Shown here: in pieces, positions 8,624 through 19,300 of the stretch
Position numbering within the stretch: the stretch's first letter is position 1
Layout of the letters: each line of letters begins with the position of its first letter
Source: Planctomycetota bacterium
GTDB taxonomy: Bacteria; Planctomycetota; B15-G4
Assembly: GCA_029259745.1 (NCBI GenBank)
Contig: JAJDEO010000063.1
Span: 398,475 to 462,474, forward strand
Direction: 5' to 3'
Length of the DNA stretch: 64,000 nucleotides
The notes under the pieces: generated by a model
What the model saw: only the letters and a program-made list of their open reading frames with translations
Told to the model about the DNA's origin: nothing
Database searches by the model: none
Translations under genes and position numbers: made by a program

Positions 8624-9774
8624 AGGCCGAGGTCCTCTTCGACGCGACGCCGTTCTGGTTTCCCGGTGCGGGCGTGGGCAATGCGACGACGCGTTCGTTC
8701 GCGGCGCTGCGCGCGTCGGACCCGGAGATCGACTGGGTGCTCTACTCGCGCTGCTTGCGTAGTGACTCCGATGTCGTTGCCCAGCTCCAAGGCGGCGCCC
8801 GCTCGCTGCACGTGCGCTTGCCGCGCTTCGCCGAGCCGTGGATCTACCGCGCGGCCTGGATCGAACGCCAGGCCCGCGCCGACCTCTACCACGCGACGGA
8901 TCACTTCCTGCCCGTGAACGCCGTCGACGAACGTCTGATCATCACGATCCACGACCTCTTCTTCCTGACGACGCCGACGAGCGTCGACGGCTCGGCCGAG
9001 CGCTTCGCGCGCTGCGTGCCCGAGCAGATCGCGCGCGCGGGTCATGTCATCGCCGTCAGCGCCTTCACGAAGAATGCGATCTGTTCGACGTTCGATATTC
9101 CTGAGCAACGCGTCAGCGTCGTGCACTGGGGTGTCGACCGTCAGCACTTCAATCCCACAACCGACCCCGAACCCGGCCGCCGTCGCCTCGCGATGCGCTG
9201 GGAGATCCCCGACGACTTTTTGCTCTCCGTCGGGTGCGCGCTGGGCCGCAAGAACACTGCGCGCCTGTTGCTCGCGCATCGTGTCTACCGCTCGCGCGGC
9301 GGTCAGTTGCCGCTCGTCCTCGCCTGGTCGCCGCCAGCCGAGATTCGCGCGGCATACCGTGTCGACTGCGAGCAGGGGCACATGGTCTTCATCGAGGACG
9401 TCGACGACATCGCGCTCGTCGACCTGATGCGCGCGGCGCGCGCCGTCGTGTATCCCTCCTTGGCCGAGGGCTTCGGGATGGTGGTGCTCGAGGCCATGGC
9501 CTGCGGCACACCCGTGATCACGTCGAAGACGACGTCGTTGCCTGAGGTCGGAGGCGAGGCGCCTCTGTTCGTCGACCCGTCGGACACCGAGGAGATCTGC
9601 GCGGCCATGGCCGCCGTTGAGGGCGACGCGCTCGTCGCCGAGATGTCGCGCGCGGGGCTGCGCCGATGCGACGGTTTCACCTGGGAGCGCACGGCGCGCG
9701 CGACGCTCGATGTCTACCAGCGCGTCTTCGACGCCGTTGGACCCCTTGCGCGAACGGTACGTACAGCGTCATGA
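8620..9774 (+). CDS. GT4-family glycosyltransferase
   Basis: 384 residues starting at a GTG that overlaps the preceding stop by 4 nt (GTGA), the likely translationally coupled start. It opens VKAEVLFDATPFWFPGAGVG. The first domain carries DLYHATDHFLPV and IITIHDLFF; the donor domain has LLSVGCALGRKN and SLAEGFGMVVLEAMACGTPV. It resembles mannosyltransferases of O-antigen and EPS loci. It ends in a 4-nt ATGA overlap with the next transferase, so 7751-10982 is one operon. Confidence 0.9.
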   Translation: MKAEVLFDATPFWFPGAGVGNATTRSFAALRASDPEIDWVLYSRCLRSDSDVVAQLQGGARSLHVRLPRFAEPWIYRAAWIERQARADLYHATDHFLPVNAVDERLIITIHDLFFLTTPTSVDGSAERFARCVPEQIARAGHVIAVSAFTKNAICSTFDIPEQRVSVVHWGVDRQHFNPTTDPEPGRRRLAMRWEIPDDFLLSVGCALGRKNTARLLLAHRVYRSRGGQLPLVLAWSPPAEIRAAYRVDCEQGHMVFIEDVDDIALVDLMRAARAVVYPSLAEGFGMVVLEAMACGTPVITSKTTSLPEVGGEAPLFVDPSDTEEICAAMAAVEGDALVAEMSRAGLRRCDGFTWERTARATLDVYQRVFDAVGPLARTVRTAS

Positions 9775-10982
9775 ACCACTCGTCACGATCGTCACGTCTG
9801 CGCATCGCGCACGTTCTCTGGGATGGCGGGCACGGCGGCTCGCAGCGCTACGTCGAGCATCTCGTGCGCAGCGACGGATGGAACGACGCCGAGCACATCG
9901 TCGCGTTCCTCAACGACGCCCGCGAGATGGGCCAGGCACTCGATCAGATCGACGTGCCGCACCTCTCGTTCGGTCTCGAGCGCGGCTGGGAACTCGCGCG
10001 CGCGCGGTTGCTCGTGACATGGTGCGCACAACGCGGTGTCGACGTCGTTCACATCCACTGCGATTCGCCCGCGGCGCTGCTGCTCGCGCCCGTGTTGCGC
10101 CGACGCCACCGCGTCGTCTTCACCGAGCACGGCGACTCGCTGACACGCGCACGTCGGCGGCGCACGCTCGCGATGATCTGGCGCACGTCCGGACACGCGG
10201 TCGACGCCATTTTCGCGAACAGCCATTGGACGCGCAGCCAGTGGGGAGAACTCCACCCGCACCTCGCCGATCGCATCACCGTGATGCATGACTTTCTTCC
10301 GACATCAGAGGACGTGATCACGTCGCGCCCGGTGTCCGCCGTCGATGCGACGCGCGGTGATCGCGTGTCGCGCTCATTCGGCAGTGACGTCGGGTGGTCG
10401 TGCGGCGCTCCGACGGTCGGGATGCTCGCGCGTCTTGCGCCCGAGAAGGGCGTTGATCGCTTCATCGACGCGGCCGCGCAGATTCGCGCCGACCGACCGG
10501 ACGTCCGCTTCGCGATCTACGGCGACGGTCCTTTGCGCGACGAACTCGAGCACCAGTCCGAGCAACTCGGCCTCGACGACGCACTGAAGTTCCACGGCTT
10601 CGTCGACACGCCGCGTACGGCCCTCGCGCAGCTCGCGCTCACCGTCGTGCCTTCGCGCACCGAGGCGTTCGGCCTGACGGCGCTCGAGTCGCTGAGCGTC
10701 GGGACGCCGGTCGTGACGTTCGTCGAGACGGGCGTCGCAGAGATCGTGCGCGATGGCGTCGACGGATGCGTCGTGGCACCGCACGGTGACGTCGAGGCGT
10801 TGGCGGAGGCATGTCTCGAGCTGCTCGCCGATCCGGAGTTGATGCACTCGATGGGAGACGCGGGACGCCGACGCGCCGAGCAGGACTTCGACCGAACCTC
10901 GCACGTGCGAACGCTCGAGGATCTCTACCTGCGCATCGTGGCCGACGAGCGCGCGCGTCGGCCCGACCTCGTCCGCGCCTGA
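9771..10982 (+). CDS. GT4-family glycosyltransferase
   Basis: 403 residues. The ATG overlaps the upstream stop (ATGA). N-terminal domain: LRIAHVLWDGGHGGSQRYV and VDVVHIHCDSPA. Donor domain: VGMLARLAPEKGVDRFIDAA, VRFAIYGDGPLRDEL and SRTEAFGLTALESLSVGTPV (E-x7-E region). It probably adds a later sugar in the same repeat unit as its neighbours. Last gene of the plus-strand polysaccharide operon; it converges on the membrane-protein gene 13 nt downstream. Confidence 0.9.
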   Translation: MNHSSRSSRLRIAHVLWDGGHGGSQRYVEHLVRSDGWNDAEHIVAFLNDAREMGQALDQIDVPHLSFGLERGWELARARLLVTWCAQRGVDVVHIHCDSPAALLLAPVLRRRHRVVFTEHGDSLTRARRRRTLAMIWRTSGHAVDAIFANSHWTRSQWGELHPHLADRITVMHDFLPTSEDVITSRPVSAVDATRGDRVSRSFGSDVGWSCGAPTVGMLARLAPEKGVDRFIDAAAQIRADRPDVRFAIYGDGPLRDELEHQSEQLGLDDALKFHGFVDTPRTALAQLALTVVPSRTEAFGLTALESLSVGTPVVTFVETGVAEIVRDGVDGCVVAPHGDVEALAEACLELLADPELMHSMGDAGRRRAEQDFDRTSHVRTLEDLYLRIVADERARRPDLVRA

Positions 10983-10994
10983 CCCAGCACGGCG

Positions 10995-11369
10995 TCACGT
11001 CACGCGCATGCCGGCGAAGGTGAAGCCGATGAAGAACCAGAGCCCGACGCCGAAGTAGCCGACCAGCCGTGCGAACCCTCGGTTGCGCCCCACGATCGCG
11101 ACCCCGAGGAGGACGCAGACCGACCCCGTCGTCGCGGCGAAGGCACCGAGCCCGAGGAGGATATAGACGAAGGGTCCGCAGGCCGTGAGTCCGGCGAAGT
11201 GGAGACGTTCCGACAGGGGCCCGTCGCTCGGTCGATCGAACGCCTGGAAGTCGGCGAGAAGCCAGAAGGCGAGGTCGAGCACGAGCAAGGCGCACCAACC
11301 GATGCCCAGTCGGCGAACGATGTCGGTGATCGTCAGGCGCCGCGGCGTGACGTCACCAACCACGGCCAT
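10995..11369 (-). CDS. Small integral membrane protein, function unknown
   Basis: 124 residues with three clear hydrophobic segments (about 24-42, 62-90 and 100-120). The N-terminus is cytosolic-looking (MAVVGDVTPRRLTITDIVRR). No family is recognised. It lies 3 nt downstream of the GT2 gene on the same strand, so it may accompany that enzyme, as small membrane partners often do for polyprenyl-phosphate glycosyltransferases; this is inference from position. Confidence 0.6.
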   Translation of the reverse strand: MAVVGDVTPRRLTITDIVRRLGIGWCALLVLDLAFWLLADFQAFDRPSDGPLSERLHFAGLTACGPFVYILLGLGAFAATTGSVCVLLGVAIVGRNRGFARLVGYFGVGLWFFIGFTFAGMRVT

Positions 11370-11372
11370 CGC

Positions 11373-12077
11373 TCAGACGCCGCCGATCATCCGGCGCATC
11401 CAGAGGCCGATGAGCTTGGTGGCCCCAGCCGTCCCGCCTTGCGCGTAGGCTGCTTCGGGCAGCGGGCGCGACGTCACGGGCACGGACGCGAACTTGAACC
11501 CGCGCTTCGCCGCCGCGGCGACGACCTCGGTCTTGATCTCGTGCGAGGTGCTCTTGAGCTTCGGCACGATCGCCGCGAGCACGGCCTTGCGGTAACCGCG
11601 GTAGCCCGACTCCACGTCTCCGACGCTCGCACCTGTGGCCCAGCGCGCCATGCCTTGAGCGCGACGCGGGCCATCGGCGGTTTTCTCGTCGGCCGGCCGC
11701 TCGCCGATCACGACGTCGGCGCCAGCGGCAAGTGCCGCGATCATCGCCGGGATGTACGCCGGGTCGTCAGACCCGTTCGCCGCCATCTCGATGACGTAGC
11801 TGTAGTCGCGCTGATTGCTGATCACCCACTCGTAGGCCTCGCGCATTGCGTAGCCGCGTCCCTTCTCCGGGCCGCAGCGACGCAACAGATGGTTGTGCTC
11901 CGAGTCGGCGGCCCAGCGCGTGCCGTACGTGCGCCAGGTGCCGTCGATCGAATCGTCATCCGCGACGAGGACGTGGAGGTTGTCGAGCCCGAGGGCCGTG
12001 ACTTCTTCCATCACCGTGTGGATCGTCACGTGCTCGTTCTTCGTGGGAAGGATGAGCAGTGTCAGCTCTTGACTCAT
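11373..12077 (-). CDS. GT2-family glycosyltransferase (polyprenyl-phosphate sugar synthase-like)
   Basis: 234 residues from the ATG at 12077. The GT-A fold is visible: LTLLILPTKNEH at the start, LHVLVADDDSIDGTW with the acidic nucleotide/metal site, then GYAMREAYEW and DYSYVIEMAANGSDDPAYI (a typical second acidic loop), and GASVGDVESGYRGYR. There are no C-terminal membrane helices, as in single-domain dolichyl-phosphate-mannose-synthase-like enzymes. It would charge polyprenyl phosphate with a sugar from a nucleotide donor. It sits 3 nt from the small membrane protein downstream. Confidence 0.8.
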   Translation of the reverse strand: MSQELTLLILPTKNEHVTIHTVMEEVTALGLDNLHVLVADDDSIDGTWRTYGTRWAADSEHNHLLRRCGPEKGRGYAMREAYEWVISNQRDYSYVIEMAANGSDDPAYIPAMIAALAAGADVVIGERPADEKTADGPRRAQGMARWATGASVGDVESGYRGYRKAVLAAIVPKLKSTSHEIKTEVVAAAAKRGFKFASVPVTSRPLPEAAYAQGGTAGATKLIGLWMRRMIGGV

Positions 12078-12111
12078 GGCGATGGTCGGGTGTGCGAGGG
12101 AAACGGAAGCG

Positions 12112-12918
12112 TCAGGCGCGTTCGACGATGGCCGCGGCCAAGGCCGAGTCGACGGCCGGGTGGCCGTACGACGGGATGAGGATCGTGGGGTTGTCGTCGC
12201 CGCGCCCGCTCGCCTTGCCGGCGACGATCGCGCCGAGCTCGTCGCCCGCCGACGGCATGCCGGCGAGGGCTGCGGCGTCATGGCGTGCGACGTCGTCGGT
12301 GATGATGCGGTCGACGTGCCCGAGCGTGGCGGCCGTGAAGCTGGCAAGACCATCGAGAAGGAAGCAGAGCGTTCCCGTCTGGAGCCAGTCGGGCTCGATG
12401 ACCGGCTCGCTGCCCGCCGGCATCGACGTGATGAGGATCTGCGCGCCGTTGACGGCCTCGTAGGGTTCGGGCGGAATGATCGACGCGAGGTCGAACGACG
12501 TCATGATGTCGTCGGCGAAGTGCTCCTGGCGCTTCACGTCCGGGTCGAACGCGAGCATGCGCTCGGCGTAGGGGTAGACGCACAGCAACGCCTCGATGGC
12601 GCAGCGTGCGGCCGCATCGCAGCCGAGGATCGTGATCACTTCGGCGTCCGGGTCGCCGACGGCCTTCGCGGCGACGGCGATCGTCGCCCCGGCGCGTGCC
12701 GCCTGGAACGCCTCGGCGTCGACGCGTGCCACGACGGCGCCGTCCTTCTGGATCGCGAGGACACCGGCTTCGTCGTCGGGCGCCACGGTGTAGGCGGGCT
12801 CGGATGCCGACCCATTGCCGACATCCGCGAACGCGCGCTCGACGCGTTCGATGAGGTCTTTCATCTCGGGCAGTGAACCTCGGACGTCATCGGCCGAGAG
12901 CGTGGCGGGGGAGGACAT
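12112..12918 (-). CDS. Ornithine cyclodeaminase/mu-crystallin-like protein
   Basis: 268 residues, shorter than the usual ~310-330. A Rossmann-like segment VITILGCDAAARCAIEALL (about 94-112) stands where the family has its GxGxQA NAD-binding motif, followed by AERMLAFDPDVKRQEHFADD. The end NPTILIPSYGHPAVDSALAAAIV fits the family C-terminus. The canonical glycines are partly replaced (GCDAAA), so cofactor binding and activity are uncertain. Family enzymes are NAD(P)-linked imine/amino-acid dehydrogenases or cyclodeaminases. It could be a divergent, non-catalytic member. Confidence 0.55.
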   Translation of the reverse strand: MSSPATLSADDVRGSLPEMKDLIERVERAFADVGNGSASEPAYTVAPDDEAGVLAIQKDGAVVARVDAEAFQAARAGATIAVAAKAVGDPDAEVITILGCDAAARCAIEALLCVYPYAERMLAFDPDVKRQEHFADDIMTSFDLASIIPPEPYEAVNGAQILITSMPAGSEPVIEPDWLQTGTLCFLLDGLASFTAATLGHVDRIITDDVARHDAAALAGMPSAGDELGAIVAGKASGRGDDNPTILIPSYGHPAVDSALAAAIVERA

Positions 12919-12963
12919 GCGTTGCTCGGGAGTTTCGAGTGCGTGTTCGGAGGGCGCTGGCGG

Positions 12964-13449
12964 TCAGCTTCCGGCCTCGCGCGCCGTGCGACGGATGGTC
13001 GCAAAGTCGTGCAGCGGACCTTCACCGACGCCGGGGCAGAATGATGCCACATCCTCGTCCCAGGTGTCGCGGTCCTCGAGCAGCTCGGGCCAGAACGGCC
13101 ACGTTTTGCACTGCCGCGGTCGGTGCTCGTAGATCCCGCATTGATTCTTGTCGTTGAGGAAAACGCAGGCGTCGCCCTTCGAGACGAGCGACCGACCACC
13201 GGGCACGCGCTCGGTGTACTTGTCGTCGAACGCCTTGCGCGTCATCCCGAACGACTCGGCCATGGCCGTGCGCTCGGCCTTGTCGGCGTAGACGTACGCG
13301 TAGCCGTCGCCGTGATTGCGGCAGCACTTCCCGCAGGCCGAACACTCGAAGCGGATCCCGTCCACGTACCAGGGCGGCGTGTCGCCCGAAGGCGGCAGCT
13401 CGTCGAGTTCGCCATCGACGGGCACCCATTCGTCGTCGTTGCCCGTCAT
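12964..13449 (-). CDS. YkgJ-family cysteine-cluster protein
   Basis: 161 residues with the CxxCxxC(C) signature FECSACGKCCRNHG (about 35-48), then CVFLNDKNQCGIYEHRPRQC and a final SFCPG. This pattern defines the YkgJ/Fli(B)-type zinc/iron-chelating domain proteins of unknown biochemical role. The start codon overlaps the stop of the aldehyde dehydrogenase gene by 4 nt (ATGA), so the two are translated from one message. The acidic N-terminal 25 residues look disordered. Confidence 0.85.
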   Translation of the reverse strand: MTGNDDEWVPVDGELDELPPSGDTPPWYVDGIRFECSACGKCCRNHGDGYAYVYADKAERTAMAESFGMTRKAFDDKYTERVPGGRSLVSKGDACVFLNDKNQCGIYEHRPRQCKTWPFWPELLEDRDTWDEDVASFCPGVGEGPLHDFATIRRTAREAGS

Positions 13450-14840
13450 GCCTCGTCCCAGGACACCGTGAGCGGGCGGGTGAACTGGCGGTAGCCGTCG
13501 GGACTGCCGAGGAAGCCGAAGCCGCTCTGCTTGACGCCGGCCCAGGGCGGGTCGCCGGCGCCGCCGAGGCCCCGGTTGACGCCGACCATGCCCGATTCGA
13601 GCCTCGAGGCCAGGGCCACGCCGCGCTCGTTGTCGCCGGCCCAGACCGACGCGCCGAGCCCGAACTCCGAGGCGTTCGCGAGCGCGACGGCCTGCTCGGC
13701 GCTGTCGACGAAGCGGATCGTCGCGACGGGGCCGAAGGTCTCCTCGTTCATGAGCTTCATCGACTCATCGACGCCGGAGACGACTGTCGGCGCCAAGAAG
13801 TACCCGTCGCCGTCGAGCGCGTGCCCGCCCATGTGCACCGTTGCGCCGGCCTGCCGCGCGTTCTCGATCTGCCCCAGCACGTGCTGACGCTGGCCGTCGC
13901 TGGCCATCGGGCCCATGAAGACGTCGTCGAGCCCGTTGCCAACCGTCAGCTCGGATACCTTCGCGACGACGCGCTGCGTGAAATCGTCGGCGATGTCCTT
14001 CTCGACGTAGATGCGCTCGACGGAGCAGCAGACCTGACCCGTGTTGCGCATCGACTCGCGCGCCGCGAACTCGGCGGCGGCCTCGATGTCGGCGTCCTTG
14101 CAGACGATCATCGGGTCCTTGCCGCCCAGCTCGAGCACGATGCGCTTCAGCGACGGCGCGCAGGCCGCCATGATGTGACGCCCCGCCGACACGCTGCCGA
14201 CGAAACCGACCATGTCGATGTCGCTCGCGACGAGCGCCTTGCCGACGTCGTCGAGTCCTTGCACGAGCGTGATCGTGTCGTCGGGCAGCTCGGACGCGAA
14301 CGTCGCGTGCAGCAGCTCACCGCAGAGCGGCACGACTTCGGATGGCTTGAACACGACGGTGTTGCCGGCGACGAGCGCCGGCACGATCACCTCGCGCGCC
14401 ATGCCGAGCGGGAAGTTCCAAGGCGTGATCGCGGCGACGACGCCCAGCGCCTCGCGGCTCAAGCGCGTGACGGTCTGCTCGGAGCGCGTCTCGGTGGGTG
14501 CGAGTGCCTCGGCGGCCGCTGCGCAAAGGCGCTTGATCGACGCGCCCGTGGCGCCGGCTTCGCGTCGCGCCTGGGCAATCGGCTTGCCCATCTCGGCCGT
14601 GATGAGCTCGGCGAAGCGCTCGACGAGTGCGTCGTCATCGAACTTTGCGGCGACGCGTTCCAGAATCTCGATTCGAGCCACGATGCCGAGCGCGGACCAC
14701 GCGGGCTGACTGGCGCGTGCCCGCGCGACGGCGTCTTTGACGTCATCGACGGTTGCACAGGGGATTTCCTGGATCGTGCGTCCCGTCGCCGGGTCGAGAT
14801 CGCGAACGGTGCGGGTGGCCGGCGGAAGGGTGGACGACAT
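13446..14840 (-). CDS. NAD(P)-dependent aldehyde dehydrogenase
   Basis: 464 residues, normal length for the ALDH superfamily, closest in appearance to succinate-semialdehyde-type enzymes. Oxyanion/cofactor motif ITPWNFPLGMA (about 138-148), cofactor loop GFVGSVSAGRHI, general base Glu in LELGGKDP (about 238) and nucleophile Cys in NTGQVCCS (about 271-272). It oxidises an aldehyde to an acid in the cytosol; the substrate cannot be assigned. First gene of a two-gene unit with the YkgJ protein. Confidence 0.9.
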   Translation of the reverse strand: MSSTLPPATRTVRDLDPATGRTIQEIPCATVDDVKDAVARARASQPAWSALGIVARIEILERVAAKFDDDALVERFAELITAEMGKPIAQARREAGATGASIKRLCAAAAEALAPTETRSEQTVTRLSREALGVVAAITPWNFPLGMAREVIVPALVAGNTVVFKPSEVVPLCGELLHATFASELPDDTITLVQGLDDVGKALVASDIDMVGFVGSVSAGRHIMAACAPSLKRIVLELGGKDPMIVCKDADIEAAAEFAARESMRNTGQVCCSVERIYVEKDIADDFTQRVVAKVSELTVGNGLDDVFMGPMASDGQRQHVLGQIENARQAGATVHMGGHALDGDGYFLAPTVVSGVDESMKLMNEETFGPVATIRFVDSAEQAVALANASEFGLGASVWAGDNERGVALASRLESGMVGVNRGLGGAGDPPWAGVKQSGFGFLGSPDGYRQFTRPLTVSWDEA

Positions 14841-15302
14841 GTCGGGAGAATCTCCAGTTGTGGGACCCCGGGGTTCGAAAGAGCGGTATTCTACGAAGAG
14901 GTTGCCTGCGTGGCGATCAGCCCTGAGAACCTATGGTCTCGGCCCCGAGAATCCTTGGCATTGTCCTCTTTGCGTCGACTCTGGGTGGTGCTCGGCTGCG
15001 AGGGGGGTAGGGGCGATTCAACGGATTGACACCAAGATTCACGTCGTTGATTCCCGCAGGCAACCCTTCGTTTCTCCGGCTTCTTGAGCCGGAGCGCGCG
15101 GCGCACGCTGCGTACGAAGAGGCTGATCGCCGACGTTAACGATCGAGCGTGCTCGGCCCAGCATCGTCAACCGAAGCTCTCGAAGCTCAAGCTGACGTCG
15201 CAGGCGCTGGGTCGCTTTGCCTGAACGCCGCGGCGGGACGACGAAGCGCAAGGCGCCCACGCCGTCCCGCCGAAGCTCTGCGTCCTCGCGTAGTGCGGGG
15301 TC
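14841..15302. other. Non-coding gap with hairpins
   Basis: No gene is supported. A hairpin (8-bp stem, 15074-15081 with 15087-15094) sits in the middle. A second inverted pair, cggcgggacg with cgtcccgccg, lies around 15232-15275, just past the stop of the DUF2911 gene, and may act as its terminator. The segment should carry the promoter of the aldehyde dehydrogenase gene, but no convincing -35/-10 pair stands out. Confidence 0.4.
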
Positions 15303-16169
15303 TCAGCCCTCGAGCGATTCGAGCAACGCCTCGCTCAGGCGCTGGTACTCGGCCCCGAGCTCGCCGGGCACGTCCTTGGCCATGGCGAGCGCCTTGATCG
15401 CCGAGTCCTTGGCGCCTCTCACGTCACCCCTCTTGGCCTGGATGAGTCCTTTGCGGTACTGGACCCAGACGCGCGGCTGCTGGACGAGTGCCGCATCGAT
15501 CCAGTCGAGCGCTTTGTCCAGGTCGACGTCGTGTTCGTAGTAGAACATCGCCGCGGCGAGGTAGGGCTTGTCGTTGCCAGCTCCGGTCATCGCGGCTTCG
15601 ATCTGCGGCTTGAGTTGCGCCACGATGTCGACTTCGATCGGAACGCGGAAGCCCGTCGTGTCCCAGGCAAACGTCAGGTGCGCCGAGTCGCTCCGGATGT
15701 GGTCGAGTCCGAGGCGCATGGTCTCGACGGGTTCACGCAGCGTCTGAGCTTCGACGTTGACGCGCACGACGTCGTTGCTCGTGTCGTAACCGTAGGAGCC
15801 CCACTGCTCTGGCGCGGCGTTGAGGATGATCGTCCACTCCGTCTCGCCCGGAATGGTGAAGAGTGCGTACGCCCCAGCCGCGACAGGCTTGCCGCCGAAC
15901 GTGACGTCCGAGCTGAACGAGATGCGCGTGGCGGCGTTGGCGCCCGTGCGCCAGACCTCGCCGTAGGGGATGAGGTCGCCGAAGATCGTGCGCTCTTTGA
16001 CACCCGGGCGCGCGTAGTCGATCTCGACCGTCGTGAGGCCGACCTGATCGCGGACCATGGCCGGCGGGCTGGCGGCGGGGAAGTCGAGGCCGGACTGGGC
16101 CGCCGCGGGAGCCGTGAACGTCGCGAGCGCGGTGACGAGAACGAGGAAGAAGCGTGTGTATGTGGTCAT
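15303..16169 (-). CDS. Secreted DUF2911-domain protein
   Basis: 288 residues from the ATG at 16169, which gives a signal peptide (MTTYTRFFLVLVTALATFTAPAAAQ cleavage region). The mature part opens with the DUF2911 pattern: VEIDYARPGVKERTIFGDLIPYGEVWRTGANAATRISFS, then VAAGAYALFTIPGETEWTIILN and QWGSYGYD. The C-terminal ~80 residues are helical and TPR-like (KALDWIDAALVQQPRVWVQYRKGLIQAKRGD). The family is common in Bacteroidetes and planctomycetes; function unknown. The longer upstream frame is ignored because the signal peptide fixes the start. Confidence 0.85.
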   Translation of the reverse strand: MTTYTRFFLVLVTALATFTAPAAAQSGLDFPAASPPAMVRDQVGLTTVEIDYARPGVKERTIFGDLIPYGEVWRTGANAATRISFSSDVTFGGKPVAAGAYALFTIPGETEWTIILNAAPEQWGSYGYDTSNDVVRVNVEAQTLREPVETMRLGLDHIRSDSAHLTFAWDTTGFRVPIEVDIVAQLKPQIEAAMTGAGNDKPYLAAAMFYYEHDVDLDKALDWIDAALVQQPRVWVQYRKGLIQAKRGDVRGAKDSAIKALAMAKDVPGELGAEYQRLSEALLESLEG

Positions 16170-16313
16170 GCCGCCGATTCTAACGCGGCGCTCGCGAGTG
16201 GGCTGTTGCCAATGCGTGGCGGGTGCTGGCAGGCCCGGAGAGGCGTACGGTCGATGGTGGCTGCGCGGCACTTCTTCGGCCGCCGAGGGTGGGTGCGTCC
16301 GTAGAATGCCGCC

Positions 16314-19300
16314 GTGATTGCGCGCCTCTCACTTCCCGTCGTTCTCGTGCTCGCGGCCGTTCTGGCCGGCGTCGTGACTCGGGGTGTCTGGCTGCACGGC
16401 GAGGTCTTCTCGCCGGCCGACCTCGCGCTGATGCATGCCCCGTGGGACTCCGTGGCACCCGAGGACTTCGTCCCGAGCAACCCCGTGCTGTCGGACCAGG
16501 TCACGCAGTTCCAGCCGTGGTTCAAGCTCACGGCCGAACGCGCTGCCGCCGGCGAGTTGCCGCTCTGGAACCCGCGCGCGGCAGCCGGGCAGCCGTTGAT
16601 CGCCAACCTGCAGAGCGCCGTGTTCTCGCCCTTCGCACTTTGGCGTCGCGTCCTGTCGTTCGACCACGCGCTGCTCGCTGCGGCGCTGTCGAAGATGCTG
16701 CTTGCCGCGTCGGGCATGGCGCTGTTGCTGCGCCTCTGGAAGCGTTCGACAGCGGCAACCGCGCTGGCTTCACTGGCCTTTGCGTTCGGCGGGTTCCAGT
16801 GTGTCTGGCTCGGCTGGCCTCAGGCGTCGACGAGTGCGTTCTTGCCGTGGCTGCTTTACGTGGTCGAGCGGCGCGTGCGACGTGGTGATGAGCAGCCGAG
16901 CCGCTTCGGTGGTGTCGGATTCGCCGTGCTCGTCGGTGCGATGCTGCTGTGTGGCCACATCGAAACGGCGCTGCACGTGTCGATGGCCGTTGCGGGCTAC
17001 GTCGTGCTGCGTCTTCCGTGGCGCCGCGAGTTGCGTCGGAGCCTCGGTGAGCTGGTGACGATCGCGGGCTGGTCGCTGGTCGGCCTGGCGCTCGCGTCGG
17101 TGCAGATCGCGCCCTTCGTTGATTACCTCATGCAGTCGCACGCCTACGCCGACCGCGTCTCGTTCGGCGCGCTCTGGCGAGCTGCGCCGTGGGACGCGTG
17201 GCCTTTCTGGCTCGTCCTCTTCGCGGCTGTCGGTGCGTGGTGCGGCCTGGCGGCGTGGACGGCGCGTTGCTCGCGCAGCACACCGATGTGGGTGGCGACG
17301 CTGCTTCTCGCGCTGGGCGGCGCCGTGTTGCTGGCGTTTGCCGAAGAGCTCGGCCTCTCGAACTGGTACCGGCTGCTCGTTCATCCCGACGCTTACGGAC
17401 ACCCGGCGTCGGCCATGGCTCAACCGTTCACGGGCGAGCGTTCCTACGTCGAACTCAACGGCGCGTTCGTCGGCGTTCTCACGCTCCCGCTCGCGCTGCT
17501 CGGCCTGCTTGCCGCACCGCGCGCCGCAGTGCGCACGTTCGCTGTGCTCGGCAGCGTCGCTGCGATCGCGGCGTATCGCGTCCCCGGCCTCGCGGCGCTC
17601 GTCGATCGCATCCCGCTGTTCGATGTCAGCCACAACCACCGGCTCATGTTCGTGTTCGGCTTCTGCACCTGCGCGCTCGCGGCCTTCGGCGTCGACGCGC
17701 TGCGCGGTGAGCAGCGCGATGTCGAGGCGCCGCGCCGGTCGTTGCGCGCGGGCATGTGGGGCGTGGTCATCGCGGCCGCGTTGGCGTTCGTGATGGCGCC
17801 ATGGACTCCGCGTTTCACCGACGACGTGCCGGTCGAGTCGGCGTCCCGTGTCGCTGTGACACCGAGCGAGGCTGACAGTGACGTCGTGCCGGGGGCCGAG
17901 GGCATCTTCGGTGCCGTCGTGCCGGTGACGCAGACGCTGGAGGAAGGCGACGCACTTGTCGTGCGCGGCTGGGCGATCGCCGGGGACCGCGTGCCTGGCG
18001 TGCGCGTGACGCTCGAACAGGGTGCGCGTCGCCACGACACCGTGCTGGACATCGAGGACTTCGGCGCCGAGACGGACGTCGAGTTGCCGTTCGAGTGGCG
18101 TGACCATCCGCTGGCGCGCCTCGCGACTTACGAGCGCGAGTTCGCACTTGCCGAGTTCTCGAATGGTCCGATCTGGTTGACGGTGACGCTCGTGGACGGC
18201 GAACGCGACGTCGTCGTTGAGCACCGCGCGGTTCGCTTTCGCGCCAGTCGCGACGTCGCGCCGCGCTGGTGGGTCACGGCGGCGGTTGCGCTGGTGTTGC
18301 TCGTGTTGGCCACGCGCATCACGTCGTCGAAGGCCGGCACGGCGTGGGCCTGGTGTGCGGTGCTCGTCGTCGTCGCTGATGTCGGACTCTTCGCCGACGT
18401 CTACCACGTGACGGCGCCGTCCGAATTGCTCTACCCCGAGACGCCGCTGACGACGCGTCTGAACGAACTCGACGGTGCGCGCGTGTGGGGCGTGGGCAGC
18501 ACGCTGCTGCCCGCGAACACGGCTGGCGTCTACGGCTTGTCGGACGTGCGCAGTTACGACGCGCTGGAAGTCGAACGCTTCGAGCAGTTCCTCGCGCTGC
18601 TCGAACCGGCGCCGGGTCGCGCGCGTCATCCCGACGAGATGCTCGACGTCACGCACCCGCTGTTCGCGTTGCTCGACGTCGAGCACGTCCTCGCACACGA
18701 GGACTGGATGGCGCCGATCGGAGCGCCGCTGGAACGGCTCGACGAGATCGCTGGCGTGGTCGTCTATCGCTACACGGGCGGGAACACGAACGCCTTCGTC
18801 GCGCGGCGCGCCGAGAACATCGACGCCGCGCTCGACGCCACACCGGCGGCCGACGCCGAGCGCGGTGCCACGCCGCGCGAACGACGCCAACACGCGCGCA
18901 ACGTCGGTGCGGCGATCGGATCGGCCTACCGCGGTGCCCGCGACTGGCGTGACGTCATCGTCGTCGAAGGCGCGGGCGAGCCGATCACGCCGCCCGGCGA
19001 GGCTCTGCCGGAAGGCGATCCCGTCGAGGCCGAGATCGAGGTGCTCGACATCGCACCCGAGCGCCGAAGCTGGCGCGTGACGTCGAGCGCGCCGGCTTGG
19101 TTCGTCGTCACAGACGCCTTCCACACGGGCTGGCGCGCCATGCTCGACGATGCATCGACGCCGATCGTCCCGGCCTTCTTCGGCCTGCGCGCCGTGCGAA
19201 TCCCTGCCGGCACATCGACCATCGTGATGACCTACGAGCCCTTCGGCTTCCGCTTCGGCGCCGCGCTGACGATCACGGCGCTCCTCGCACTCGTGATCGT